DNA from: Paenibacillus sp. V4I3
GTDB taxonomy: Bacteria; Bacillota; Bacilli; Paenibacillales; NBRC-103111
NCBI RefSeq assembly: GCF_030817215.1
Contig: NZ_JAUSZA010000001.1
Coordinates: 8,057,501-8,121,500, forward strand
DNA: 64,000 nucleotides
Reading direction: 5' to 3'
Part shown: positions 16,210-23,761 of the stretch, piece after piece
Numbering within the stretch: position 1 is the stretch's first letter
Layout: each line of letters starts with the position of its first letter
The notes under the pieces: model-generated
Databases searched by the model: none
The model's input: the letters and a program-made list of their open reading frames with translations, nothing else
Told to the model about the DNA's origin: nothing
Translations under genes and position numbers: made by a program

Positions 16210-17013
16210 TTACGAAGCTCTTGCTGTTAATAAGTGATAATAATTAATTATTTTCAGTCCTTTTGAAGTAGCATATTTATTAAAAATTCCCTCTACATCT
16301 TTTAAGCATTCCTGCCAAACAACTTCTCTTAGTTTTTGGCTCTGTCCAAAGCATTTTTTAATAAGAACATCTTCTGGTGTAGAAAGGTATTCAATTTCTT
16401 CAAGTAGCTCTACTTTAATATCCGTTAAACCACTTTCATGAAGATTAAGTTCACACAATATGTCATTTGCTTCTGGCTTTGGTATTTGGGAATATAGACC
16501 TGGGAATAGCTCTCGTAAAGCACCGTGACTGCCAGCATGGTAGAACCCTAAAATTACCCCACCTGCTTTGACAATTCGATTGCCCTCGTGATACCAATCT
16601 CTTGGTCCTTTTTTTGTATATGCTACATCGAAATAATCATTTGGAAAGGGCAAATTACCATTTCCATCAATAATCAAAAAGTTGATGTTTTCTACTAATT
16701 TAGCTTTGTTCCCCGTTTCAATAAAGCCCTCTACTACATCAATCCCGACAACCTCTCTTGCATTTAATGCAAATTGTAACGCAAATTCACCGTGACCACA
16801 TCCAACATCCAATAATCGACCTTCACATAAGTATGAAGTTATTTTATCTGCCAATATCATTTCAGCTCTCGGTTCATCAAACGTTGACTTCCAAGGGTAT
16901 TTATATTCCCCCACTTCTTCGAACAATTGTTTATACCACTCTGGGCTATGGGGTGCTACCCATTCGGGGTGTTTCATTGGGTCAAAAAGTATTTTTTGCA
17001 TGCCGTCTGACAT
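16210..17013 (-). CDS. Class I SAM-dependent methyltransferase
   Basis: The 267-residue enzyme has SAM motif I in RLLDVGCGHGEFALQFALNA, motif II acid in VVGIDVVEG, and LPFPNDYFDVAYTKKGPRDW in the motif IV region. Methyltransf_11/25-type enzymes use S-adenosylmethionine to methylate small molecules, but the substrate is not predictable here. The ATG follows AGGAGGG. It is a single gene flanked by repeat copies and remnants of other genes. Confidence 0.85.
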   Translation of the reverse strand: MSDGMQKILFDPMKHPEWVAPHSPEWYKQLFEEVGEYKYPWKSTFDEPRAEMILADKITSYLCEGRLLDVGCGHGEFALQFALNAREVVGIDVVEGFIETGNKAKLVENINFLIIDGNGNLPFPNDYFDVAYTKKGPRDWYHEGNRIVKAGGVILGFYHAGSHGALRELFPGLYSQIPKPEANDILCELNLHESGLTDIKVELLEEIEYLSTPEDVLIKKCFGQSQKLREVVWQECLKDVEGIFNKYATSKGLKIINYYHLLTARAS

Positions 17014-17040
17014 CTTAATCCCTCCTATTTGAGGTTATTC

Positions 17041-17160
17041 TTAAATATCTCTTTCCTTAATTACTTTCTGGAACTTTGTGGGAAATCCTTCTGTTGTTTC
17101 AAGAATAATTAATTCAGTCATTTCTGCCCAGTACTTCAAAGGTACGTAGCTTTCCGCCAC
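17041..17160 (-). pseudogene. C-terminal remnant of an unknown gene
   Basis: An open stretch reads VPLKYWAEMTELIILETTEG and continues FPTKFQKVIKERDI to a stop at 17,041. It has a plausible protein composition but begins right at a repeat boundary (17,163) with no start or ribosome site, so it looks like the tail of a lost gene. Confidence 0.35.
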
Positions 17161-17162
17161 GC

Positions 17163-17254
17163 TCTACTGCCCGTTAGCGGAATAGGCCACCGAAATTTAT
17201 CACCGGCAGCCTGCTAGATCTTGTTATGAAGCTATCGTTCCTCGTTAGCCTAAC
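17163..17254 (+). repeat. Cassette-type hairpin repeat, copy 12
   Basis: CTACTGCCCGTTAGCGGAAT at the left and GCTATCGTTCCTCGTTAGCC at the right, with a decayed stem (GGCCACC, CACCGGCAGCC) between. Confidence 0.6.
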
Positions 17255-17304
17255 AAATCCCAGTTCTCAATCTTTCACAACAACTTATTGGTTCGACAAA
17301 AGCA

Positions 17305-17435
17305 TCACCCACTAACATATTCGGCGGATCGTTTGAATTGCTCGTCATTTGGACTCACGGCTATATAAAGGTCATATTGATCCAATACTTGGATAGCGAA
17401 CACTCCCACCGCATATCCCAAAGAACGTATTCTTG
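17305..17435 (-). pseudogene. C-terminal remnant of an unknown gene
   Basis: The frame reads RSLGYAVGVFAIQVLDQYDL and continues YIAVSPNDEQFKRSAEYVSG to a stop. It has no start codon or upstream part and begins where the lipoprotein gene ends, which suggests a truncated gene. No function is assigned. Confidence 0.35.
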
Positions 17436-17455
17436 CAGATTATCTTTTATTGCTT

Positions 17456-17896
17456 TTATTTGCTTTTTAATTCAATGGTTTCGGTAATATCATCCACAAC
17501 AACAGTAGCTTTAATTATTTCGTCTTTTATTTCAATCGCACCGTTTCCCGGAGCATTTTTAAGGATTAGAACCTTCTCTTTAGGAGGAGAATCTTGTGAC
17601 TGCTTTGTACCACGGGAACTTGACTGAAATCCATATTCAAAGTGTTTTATTGAAGCCAATTCAGCTAACGATCCTTTATAGGTTAAAGTGAACTTACTCT
17701 GTGATTGGTTCTCATAACTTGTTTTATGGTTGGTATCTTCTGTAAACACCCCTTTTCCGGTCACCTGGTATTCTGCTGACCAATTCTTACTTTCTCCAAC
17801 ATAAATATAATTATGATTAACTACTTTTTTGTTTGAACAGCCATTAAAAAACAGTGTTGAGATAAGACAGATAAAAACTATTGACGTAAGTTTCAA
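17456..17896 (-). CDS. Lipoprotein, unknown function
   Basis: The 146-residue product has a lipoprotein signal (LTSIVFICLISTLFFNGC, Cys about residue 20) and would be anchored to the outer face of the membrane. The mature part is beta-rich, with NWSAEYQVTGKGVFTED and a Ser/Gln-rich stretch. The start is TTG, fixed by GGAGG seven bases upstream, and it overlaps the stop codon of a truncated HAD gene. The family is one of many small Bacillales lipoproteins without an assigned role. Confidence 0.6.
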   Translation of the reverse strand: MKLTSIVFICLISTLFFNGCSNKKVVNHNYIYVGESKNWSAEYQVTGKGVFTEDTNHKTSYENQSQSKFTLTYKGSLAELASIKHFEYGFQSSSRGTKQSQDSPPKEKVLILKNAPGNGAIEIKDEIIKATVVVDDITETIELKSK

Positions 17897-17997
17897 ATAA
17901 ATTCCTCCATTTCATATTTGATAAAATCATAATCGATTATTGATTTCAATAATGTATTATCCATATCAAAAACAATGCCTTTGAATTTAGCTTTCAT
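17893..17997 (-). pseudogene. Truncated HAD phosphatase (N-terminal 34 aa)
   Basis: After GGGAGG and an ATG at 17,997 the frame reads MKAKFKGIVFDMDNTLLKSI, the DxDxT start of a HAD hydrolase, and continues IDYDFIKYEMEEFI before a TGA. That TGA overlaps the TTG start of the lipoprotein. The remaining 180 or so residues of a HAD enzyme are missing. Confidence 0.6.
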
Positions 17998-18102
17998 CGT
18001 ATCCTCCCACAGTTTTTATGATCGACCTGATCACTAATATCCATTTATTAGTGTATTCGTGACACGCACAAAATTCCCTTTAGGTTGTTCTTCGATAATC
18101 TA

Positions 18103-18136
18103 AGCTATTGCACTAATGTTATCCGTTAGCTTAATC
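18103..18136 (+). repeat. Cassette repeat, half copy
   Basis: GCTATTGCACTAATGTTATC followed by CGTTAGCTTAATCC, the right-hand boundary only. From 18,000 to 18,190 nothing else is seen. Confidence 0.4.
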
Positions 18137-18195
18137 CTCAGTGATTTGATAAGAAAATTACATTGTAAGACCCAACGACAATTTTTGGAGGTAGC

Positions 18196-18480
18196 ATGAA
18201 ACAGTTCACTCCAGATAAAGTACCTGCAGATATGTTCACTACATCAAAGTTAAAGAAAATGGGGCTTACCCCCATTTCAGAGTACTCTGCGTATATTACT
18301 TATCCCCCAAGTAAAAGACGCTACAAGTTATACAAGCTTGAGAACGTACGTCCAATTGATAAGAATGCAGGATATTCATTACTCGTCAAAGTTAGTAAAT
18401 ATTCAAGCGGAGAAATTTTAAGCCCACAAGAAATGGAAAAGAAGCTAAGAGAAATAAGTAATCGCTTTAAACCTATATGA
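18196..18480 (+). CDS. Small conserved hypothetical protein (94 aa)
   Basis: This plus-strand gene starts at an ATG four bases after TTGGAGG. The product is basic and soluble, with YITYPPSKRRYKLYKLENVR and a C-terminal helix (SPQEMEKKLREISNRFKPI). I do not recognise the family. It is immediately followed by a strong hairpin with a T tract that would end its transcript. Confidence 0.55.
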   Translation: MKQFTPDKVPADMFTTSKLKKMGLTPISEYSAYITYPPSKRRYKLYKLENVRPIDKNAGYSLLVKVSKYSSGEILSPQEMEKKLREISNRFKPI

Positions 18481-18485
18481 TTCAA

Positions 18486-18558
18486 GTAAAACGAGGTTGC
18501 AGTTTATCTGAAACCTCGTTTTACCACATGTTCAACTATCGTTTTCCGTTAACTAAAC
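18486..18558 (+). repeat. Hairpin repeat acting as terminator
   Basis: A perfect 13-bp stem, GTAAAACGAGGTT with AACCTCGTTTTAC, is followed by CAACTATCGTTTTCCGTTAA, so it is a copy of the cassette repeat placed directly after a plus-strand gene. The run of T within the right arm makes it a plausible rho-independent terminator for that gene. Confidence 0.6.
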
Positions 18559-18627
18559 GAAAATCTCGACTTATGATAGGGAAACTGAAGTAACATTGCC
18601 CTGCAGTGATTGCATTATACGATGGAT

Positions 18628-19071
18628 TTAGACTTCCTTGATTAGCTTCCATAACTTTTTTGAATATACTAACCAAACCTTGTAATCACTTATTTCTTCC
18701 CTAAAATCGTAAACTTTGTCCATATCCGTGAAATGGCCAATAGCGGCTATCGGTATCTTTAATTCAATTGAATTTTTTATAGTTTTTGATAAATCAATGA
18801 ATAATCCATCTCTGGTGGATTCTAAAAGCACTGATGAAATTTCCTTTGGGATATTCTCAAGTTTCCTTCCTGTTAACTTTTGAAGTTTCAAAATAATAAC
18901 TTTAGATAAAAGCATTTCATAATCATGTAGGTCTGTAACATAGAGCTTGTTAAACCAACCATCATCATGTGCAAAATAGGCAAATCTCTCCTTTGGCACA
19001 TTATGTAATGGCCTAGCAAGATGACTAAAAAATAATAATTCTGCAATTTGAATGTTGCTTAATGCATCCAA
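18628..19071 (-). CDS. Hypothetical protein with disrupted 5' end
   Basis: From the ATG at 19,071 (AGGAGG upstream) 147 residues are encoded (IAELLFFSHLARPLHNVPKE and onward). The same frame continues upstream without a start as ICKQLIEDYVYGYGDFCWVD, FSNEEEL, until a TAG at about 19,160. An ATG with a run of A stands a little further upstream in another frame (MKKKKIIRD). The family protein was therefore probably about 185 residues and has lost its original start; a shortened product may still be made. The function is unknown. Confidence 0.5.
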   Translation of the reverse strand: MDALSNIQIAELLFFSHLARPLHNVPKERFAYFAHDDGWFNKLYVTDLHDYEMLLSKVIILKLQKLTGRKLENIPKEISSVLLESTRDGLFIDLSKTIKNSIELKIPIAAIGHFTDMDKVYDFREEISDYKVWLVYSKKLWKLIKEV

Positions 19072-19239
19072 TTCCTCCTCGTTAGAGAAATCTACCCAAC
19101 AAAAATCTCCATAGCCATAAACATAATCCTCTATCAGTTGCTTACATATATCAAATCCCTAATTATCTTTTTTTTCTTCATGAGATATGCACCTCAAAAT
19201 GAACGATTAGTTTTATGTATTTTATAACCTATATTACTA

Positions 19240-19299
19240 CCCTTCAGGCCGGCTACCTTCATATGTCTATATTGCGCTCTCGTTACCGTTAGCTTAACT
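19240..19299 (+). repeat. Cassette-type repeat, partial copy
   Basis: GGCCGGCTACC and, at the right, GCGCTCTCGTTACCGTTAGC; the end overlaps the stop codon of the TPR gene at 19,294. Confidence 0.55.
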
Positions 19300-19701
19300 G
19301 AAATGCTTTTTTAGAACAGCTAATTTCGCAAATCTCCTGTCGTAATTTTGTCGTTCCAGAAGGTTATTTAACCAAAATAATGCTCTTTGTTTTTCCCCGT
19401 TTTCAAGAAATGTTTCAATGATTCTTTTAAAATTATTGTTATATTTGAATTGCTCATCTGATACTAATTCCAGTGATTGTTGGTAAAAATTTGACGCTTG
19501 ATTAAATTCGTTCATTTTCGAATACAAAATTCCCAAATAAATCAAACCACTCGCCTTTTCTTTTTTAGAAAATGGTTGATTTATTGCATCCTTCATTGTT
19601 TCAATTGCTTTTTTCGTAAGAAAGAGTGATTCATAAAAAGATGCCCTATCAACATAATGCACATATTTTTTCAAAGGTCTTATCAACGAAAATATGCCCA
19701 T
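19294..19701 (-). CDS. TPR-repeat protein
   Basis: The 135-residue, all-helical protein contains tetratricopeptide-type repeats, best seen in ASGLIYLGILYSKMNEFNQA and SNFYQQSLELVSDEQFK, then KRIIETFLENGEKQRALFWL. TPRs form protein-protein contacts. It has no catalytic domain, and its partner is unknown. The ATG follows GGGGACGGG. Upstream lies another half repeat. Confidence 0.6.
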   Translation of the reverse strand: MGIFSLIRPLKKYVHYVDRASFYESLFLTKKAIETMKDAINQPFSKKEKASGLIYLGILYSKMNEFNQASNFYQQSLELVSDEQFKYNNNFKRIIETFLENGEKQRALFWLNNLLERQNYDRRFAKLAVLKKHFS

Positions 19702-19759
19702 TTATTAACCCGTCCCCATATTAAATTCTCCCGTAATTATGTTTATGTTTCCCAGATCC

Positions 19760-19785
19760 TTTCTCAACTAACCTGCCCGTTAGCC
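19760..19785 (+). repeat. Cassette repeat, half copy
   Basis: CTCAACTAACCTGCCCGTTA followed by GCCATC. Just to the right (19,797-19,820) is a separate inverted repeat, CATGCACTG with CAGTGCATG. Confidence 0.45.
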
Positions 19786-19873
19786 ATCCATGCATCTCAT
19801 GCACTGCACCACAGTGCATGAAAGTTGCATGAAAGTTAATCAGTTCTTTCATGGTAGTTGAGCGATGCCATCT

Positions 19874-19940
19874 GTCTACTACTTTATTATTTCAGTCAAC
19901 AACATTATTATCTAGTCTAAAACTTTATTATTTGCGGACA
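19874..19940 (-). mobile_element. Candidate Tn7-like right end (degenerate)
   Basis: Reading leftwards from 19,940 the sequence starts TGTCCGCAAATAATAAAG and carries three abutting ~20-nt sites of the form ATAATAAAGT-n-n-T-n-GAC. This resembles the TnsB-site pattern of the better-preserved ends at 23,066-23,201 and 56,788-56,917 and has the same orientation. No matching left end was found. Confidence 0.4.
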
Positions 19941-20282
19941 CCATCGAGGTTTTAACCAGAAATGGCCCACACATTGTCATTATCCTCCGTTTATGCGATT
20001 CCGAGATATTTTTGAGAGCCCTGGGTTGGTTGTTTATAATATATTCTTTAATAATATTTGCACATTCGACGCTTGTGTTTTTATTCGTACAGACTTCCAA
20101 GTCGTATCTACTATGTTTATGTACAATTTCAAACTGTGCTTTGGCTAAGCATATAGGTCTATCTCTTCGCTCGAGCTCGTCAAGCGGACAATGTACACCA
20201 ATGAAGAATGTTTGTGTGTTACACTAAGTATGATCAACACGGCCAGAAGAAAGAACTCAGACCAAGGGAGACACCCTACCAA

Positions 20283-20900
20283 ATGAAGAAATGGTACACC
20301 ATCTGCATGTATCTCGTGCTCATACTCATTGTCTATGTATTCAAGGATGAAATTTTGCATTGGATGCAGTATGGGGATGCGCCCGTTCTGCTTATTTTTG
20401 CGGCTGCGCTCGGTTTTATTATTGTACCGGTCATCCCCTACAAAATAGTTATCGGCATGCTCGGGTTTATGTACGGTCCATTGCTGGGCGCTTTGATCAG
20501 TTGGACTGCTGCTTCCGTCGCGTCAGTCATTGTTTTTTGGCTGGCACGCTACTTGTTTCAAAAGCAGGGCCGTGCTTACTTGTCCAAGTACGAGAAGCTG
20601 GAAAAGCTCCAAGCCGCGATTGAAAAAAATCCGTTCCTGACTATTTTATTGGCTCGACTGATCCCGGTTATCCCTCAGTCTGTCGTTAATGTCATTCCTG
20701 CCATTACTTCCATTCCGGTCGTTACATTCGCCGTTGCGTCCGCATTGGGCAAAATTCCTGCTATGCTCCTGTTTGCGTTCATCGGCAGCAATCTGTTTGC
20801 TGGCACCAGCAAACTCGTTTTGTCCGTCGGCGTGTATGTCCTTTTTTTGGCGTCCGTCTACGTCGTTTACCGCGTCTGGCTCAAGAAGCGATGGCTTTAA
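20283..20900 (+). CDS. TVP38/TMEM64 (DedA-like) membrane protein
   Basis: The 205-residue protein has five to six membrane helices. It carries the VTT-domain core, KIVIGMLGFMYGPLLGALIS and ASVASVIVFWLARYLF, and the re-entrant, proline-rich ARLIPVIPQSVVNVIPAITS typical of TVP38/TMEM64 proteins. Family members act in lipid scrambling or envelope homeostasis; the exact role is unknown. I set the start at the ATG at 20,283, preceded by AAGGGAG, rather than at 20,208, because the earlier residues are unlike the family. It is one of the few plus-strand genes. Confidence 0.8.
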   Translation: MKKWYTICMYLVLILIVYVFKDEILHWMQYGDAPVLLIFAAALGFIIVPVIPYKIVIGMLGFMYGPLLGALISWTAASVASVIVFWLARYLFQKQGRAYLSKYEKLEKLQAAIEKNPFLTILLARLIPVIPQSVVNVIPAITSIPVVTFAVASALGKIPAMLLFAFIGSNLFAGTSKLVLSVGVYVLFLASVYVVYRVWLKKRWL

Positions 20901-21068
20901 GCAGCTATGCTTCGGGCATTTACTGATAAAAAAATCACGGCCGCCTGACGTTGATCCAAGAAAAGCTCAGTAACATTCCCGATAAGAGGTTTTTTAAAGT
21001 GTCTGCCGTTATCCACCAGAAGCTGATCATTTCTTCATCGCTGCCGCGGCGGTTTGTTTTCTGGTCTT

Positions 21069-21093
21069 TGCACTATCGTATCCGTTAGTTTAG
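21069..21093 (+). repeat. Cassette repeat, half copy
   Basis: GCACTATCGTATCCGTTAGT followed by TTAG, overlapping the stop codon of the fragment at 21,085. This is the right-most clear copy; none is seen inside the sugar locus or beyond. The stretch 20,900-21,069 has no gene. Confidence 0.45.
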
Positions 21094-21315
21094 TGAGCAG
21101 ATCTCTTTCTTAGGGTTATTCTGAACCTGATTAATGACTGAACCAATGAAGGAATCAACGATGCAGTGTGGTGTTTCCGAGGTCGATTTTAATTGTGGAA
21201 CAAATAACGTACCGATGAAGAAATTGTGTTCTGGTAATTCAATTATTCTTGGGCTTCCCATGGTATCTGCTCCAACTATTTTTAATCCGGCTTCATGAAT
21301 GGTAATTCGCCCCAT
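21085..21315 (-). pseudogene. C-terminal fragment of CTP-synthase-related amidotransferase-like protein
   Basis: Up to 76 residues read HEAGLKIVGADTMGSPRIIE, LPEHNFFIGTLFVPQLKST, then TPHCIVDSFIGSVI. This is the conserved end of the family annotated as CTP synthase C-terminal region-related, whose members are over 200 residues long. The front part with the glutamine amidotransferase core is missing. The fragment is in the same frame as the upstream oxidoreductase gene, separated by its TGA and eight sense codons. Confidence 0.6.
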
Positions 21316-21339
21316 TGAAGGGGCGACAGCAGGAATTAT

Positions 21340-22974
21340 TCACGCTCTCGTAACGATTTGGTCTGCCGTACGAATAGCAAGCGCAACTGTTGTCAACGTT
21401 GGATTTCCGGACCCAATGAATGGCAAAACGCTGTTGTCGGCCACATATAGTCCGGAAATGCCGTGAACTTGACCGTACCGATTCGTGACCGAGGTCGAAG
21501 GATCATCACCCATACGGCACGTACCCGAAGTGTGATGCAAATCTCCGGTAGGTACAAGGCAGATTTCACCCAAGGTGATATCGGCCACGGAAGAAATATG
21601 CTTTACAGACTCTACCATCTTTTGAATTTCGACTCGTTCCGCTTCACTAAATGAAAAGTGTACTTCTATTTCCGGTACTCCGTATTCATCTTTTCTATTT
21701 GGGTTGAGAGTGACCCTATTTTCATACCGAGGATCAATCTTCCCAAAACATTGGATAAGAATGTCCAGCTCCTCCAAAAACGGTTTTGCTTCAGACGATG
21801 GATACCAATCATAACCGCTCGGTCCTACCAGACGGATCTGGTAGGGCTTTTCCGGCGTTGCAGTGATTAAAATGGCGAGAGTCCCCGGAATGTCCGTGAA
21901 ATCTCTGCGGCTTACTTTTCCGGGAGCCAGCATAAAAACTTGATTTGTCATATAGCGGCCAACCGCTTCCCCCTGGATGCCCGATTGAAGCAGCAAACGC
22001 GGGGTTTCATACGTACTTGCCGACAATACGATCGTTTTTGCTTTAAGAATATAAGAACTCATATCCGGAGACATGACCTTAACGCCTACTGCTTTCCCCT
22101 GATCGACCAGTACTTGAACGGCTCGGGCGTTTATAGCCAAATCGAAAGGTCTGAAAAATGAAGCTTTGGCAATGAGAGAAAAAGAACTAAAAAAAACATC
22201 CGCATGAACTTCCCCAAACTTTGTCGGATGAATATCGGCGGCTATCGGCATGTATCTCGATTCGGAAAAACCGCCTTTCTGCAGACGATCCAGCAATATC
22301 TCCGTTAACGTAGACCCTCTGGCATATTCGTCGTTGACATTCATGACCCGCTCGGCAATGTCATAATAGGTATCCATTTCGGGAATCGGGATCGGCCAAT
22401 CCGGAAGCAGAGACAAAACCAAGCGTGAAGCGACTAGGTCCCAGAACACGGTCCTTCCCCCAAGGCAAATGACCTCTCTTGCCCCTATAAACTCCGGATA
22501 GGAGCCTTGCAATGGTTTTGATAAGTACCGGTAATATTGTTCAAGGCGTGTACGATTCATCATTGGAAGGTTCCGGCCATGCGTTGGCATGACAATGTTT
22601 CCTCTTTCGATAATGCCAATCCGTTTACCGTTGTTCCGCCACTGTTCGCACAGTCTCCAGAGCATGGTTCCTCCTCCGGCACCTGTACCAACTATCAGAA
22701 CATCGTATTCGTTTTCCGCCATGGTTTCCAAGGAAGTCAGAGGAATCCAATTTTCGATATATTCTGGTGGTATGTGACAAGTCGGAGGAATAGCAACTTG
22801 CCTCATGTCCGATTCGGTGAAGAAAGGAAGATTTACCAGTTTACCAGCGATGTTCTGATCAGGGCTTTCGATGGATGGATTAAGTGTTATGAGTTCATCA
22901 ATCGATACACGCTTTGTATCCGCGATGATTCGAAGTGTATCGTTGTTTCGAGCAACCCATATTTTCAATGCCAT
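21340..22974 (-). CDS. GMC-family oxidoreductase with LysM-like N-terminus
   Basis: The 544-residue flavoenzyme has a LysM-like module at about 3-50 (NDTLRIIADTKRVSIDELIT). The FAD-binding Rossmann motif is in YDVLIVGTGAGGGTMLWRL (about 90-108) and the GMC C-terminal part in DLHHTSGTCRMGDDPSTS and LPFIGSGNPTLTTVALAIRT, with the catalytic His and Asn. GMC enzymes oxidise alcohols or sugars with FAD; the substrate is unknown. No signal peptide is seen, so a LysM on a cytosolic protein is odd. It lies just inside the right end of a Tn7-like element. Confidence 0.8.
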   Translation of the reverse strand: MALKIWVARNNDTLRIIADTKRVSIDELITLNPSIESPDQNIAGKLVNLPFFTESDMRQVAIPPTCHIPPEYIENWIPLTSLETMAENEYDVLIVGTGAGGGTMLWRLCEQWRNNGKRIGIIERGNIVMPTHGRNLPMMNRTRLEQYYRYLSKPLQGSYPEFIGAREVICLGGRTVFWDLVASRLVLSLLPDWPIPIPEMDTYYDIAERVMNVNDEYARGSTLTEILLDRLQKGGFSESRYMPIAADIHPTKFGEVHADVFFSSFSLIAKASFFRPFDLAINARAVQVLVDQGKAVGVKVMSPDMSSYILKAKTIVLSASTYETPRLLLQSGIQGEAVGRYMTNQVFMLAPGKVSRRDFTDIPGTLAILITATPEKPYQIRLVGPSGYDWYPSSEAKPFLEELDILIQCFGKIDPRYENRVTLNPNRKDEYGVPEIEVHFSFSEAERVEIQKMVESVKHISSVADITLGEICLVPTGDLHHTSGTCRMGDDPSTSVTNRYGQVHGISGLYVADNSVLPFIGSGNPTLTTVALAIRTADQIVTRA

Positions 22975-23065
22975 GACTCCTTTTTCACTCCTTTACATCT
23001 TAATCCTACGCCTAATTTAGTTTATGTAAGGGATACTGGGAATAAGTCTATGCCAAAAATAATAA

Positions 23066-23201
23066 GCGTTCATCCAATAGAATGAACGCCTACTTACTTA
23101 AAGACTTTATTGTCTACTTCAAACATTATTGTTCACTTCAAGACTTTTTTGTTTACTTCAAAACTTTATTTGTCACTTCAAAACTTATTTGTAAACCAAT
23201 A
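23066..23201 (-). mobile_element. Right end of the left-hand Tn7-like element
   Basis: Reading leftwards from 23,201: a degenerate terminus TATTGGTTTACAAATAAG, then five abutting ~20-nt sites (AGTTTTGAAGTGACAAATAA pattern) to about 23,093, then a hairpin GCGTTCAT-n8-ATGAACGC at 23,066-23,089. It is homologous throughout to 56,788-56,917. The element it closes lies to the left; the expected TGT terminus has decayed. Confidence 0.6.
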
Positions 23202-23207
23202 AGGGGT

Positions 23208-23280
23208 TGTTGGGTGACAATTAAGTTTTGAAGTGGTGTTTTCGAGTGAAAAACCTGAATTACAAATAAGTTTTGAAGTA
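23208..23280 (+). mobile_element. Left end of the sugar-locus Tn7-like element
   Basis: It begins TGTTGGGTGACAATTAAG at 23,208 with a TnsB-like site, and a second site (ACAAATAAGTTTTGAAGT) follows at 23,262-23,279. The spaced sites contrast with the packed right end, as in Tn7. The first 27 bases match the inverted terminus at 56,917 with one difference. Confidence 0.65.
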
Positions 23281-23493
23281 CTTTTTACATACATGTATCT
23301 ATAGGTCTCATTCAACTAATGTGTCCTGTTAGAGTAATAACATGTTTGCATATCTCCTAAAATCTACTCCATCGAGATTAAAAAAACAAAGCTCATAAGA
23401 CTCGTATCGGCCAACATCTACGTTGAAAATTTTTTCCCCCTCGGGGAGAAGTCTTTTAAAAGAGTTTACACAAAAGATTTGACAGACCCCCCT

Positions 23494-23520
23494 AAAAAAA
23501 TAAAACCGCGCTGAGCGCGG
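23494..23520 (-). terminator. Rho-independent terminator
   Basis: CCGCGC-TCA-GCGCGG followed by TTTTATTTTTTT on the minus strand. It closes the leftmost transcript of the sugar locus, after the GH42 remnant. From 23,280 to 23,490 I see nothing else. Confidence 0.8.
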
Positions 23521-23574
23521 GTATCTAACGATATATGTTCTTGTCTAAAACTTTCAACTAATAAAAGGTGTATT

Positions 23575-23721
23575 TCAACAGTAAAACTCCCCCATACGCA
23601 CAATGGTAAAGCCGATTTCCCGCATCCGCTTGTAATCATCGGCCCACATCTGCTCCGGCCAATGCTTGGGGTAGTAGCACAAGCCCAGATCAAATTTCTC
23701 TCCCGGAATGGTTTTGTCCAC
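23575..23721 (-). pseudogene. GH42 beta-galactosidase, N-terminal remnant
   Basis: The short frame reads FDLGLCYYPKHWPEQMWADD and YKRMREIGFTIVRMGEF, the conserved beginning of GH42 beta-galactosidases, and stops after 48 residues. A full enzyme has about 650-700 residues. The frame follows the GH28-like gene closely, so an intact operon once probably continued here. Confidence 0.65.
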
Positions 23722-23761
23722 GGTTCACTTCGTCACCTTATCGTTTGGTATGATATTTGAA

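Noticed and set aside
19912..20100. 62-residue minus-strand reading frame
   Set aside because: Its end is encoded by the 20-nt repeat array, it has no ribosome site, and it lacks protein-like conservation.
20145..20360. 71-residue minus-strand reading frame
   Set aside because: It overlaps the start of the TVP38-like gene on the other strand and looks like its shadow.
23093..23201. Short direct repeats suggesting a CRISPR array
   Set aside because: The ~20-nt units abut without unique spacers, there are no cas genes, and the same layout recurs with inverted partners, fitting transposon ends.
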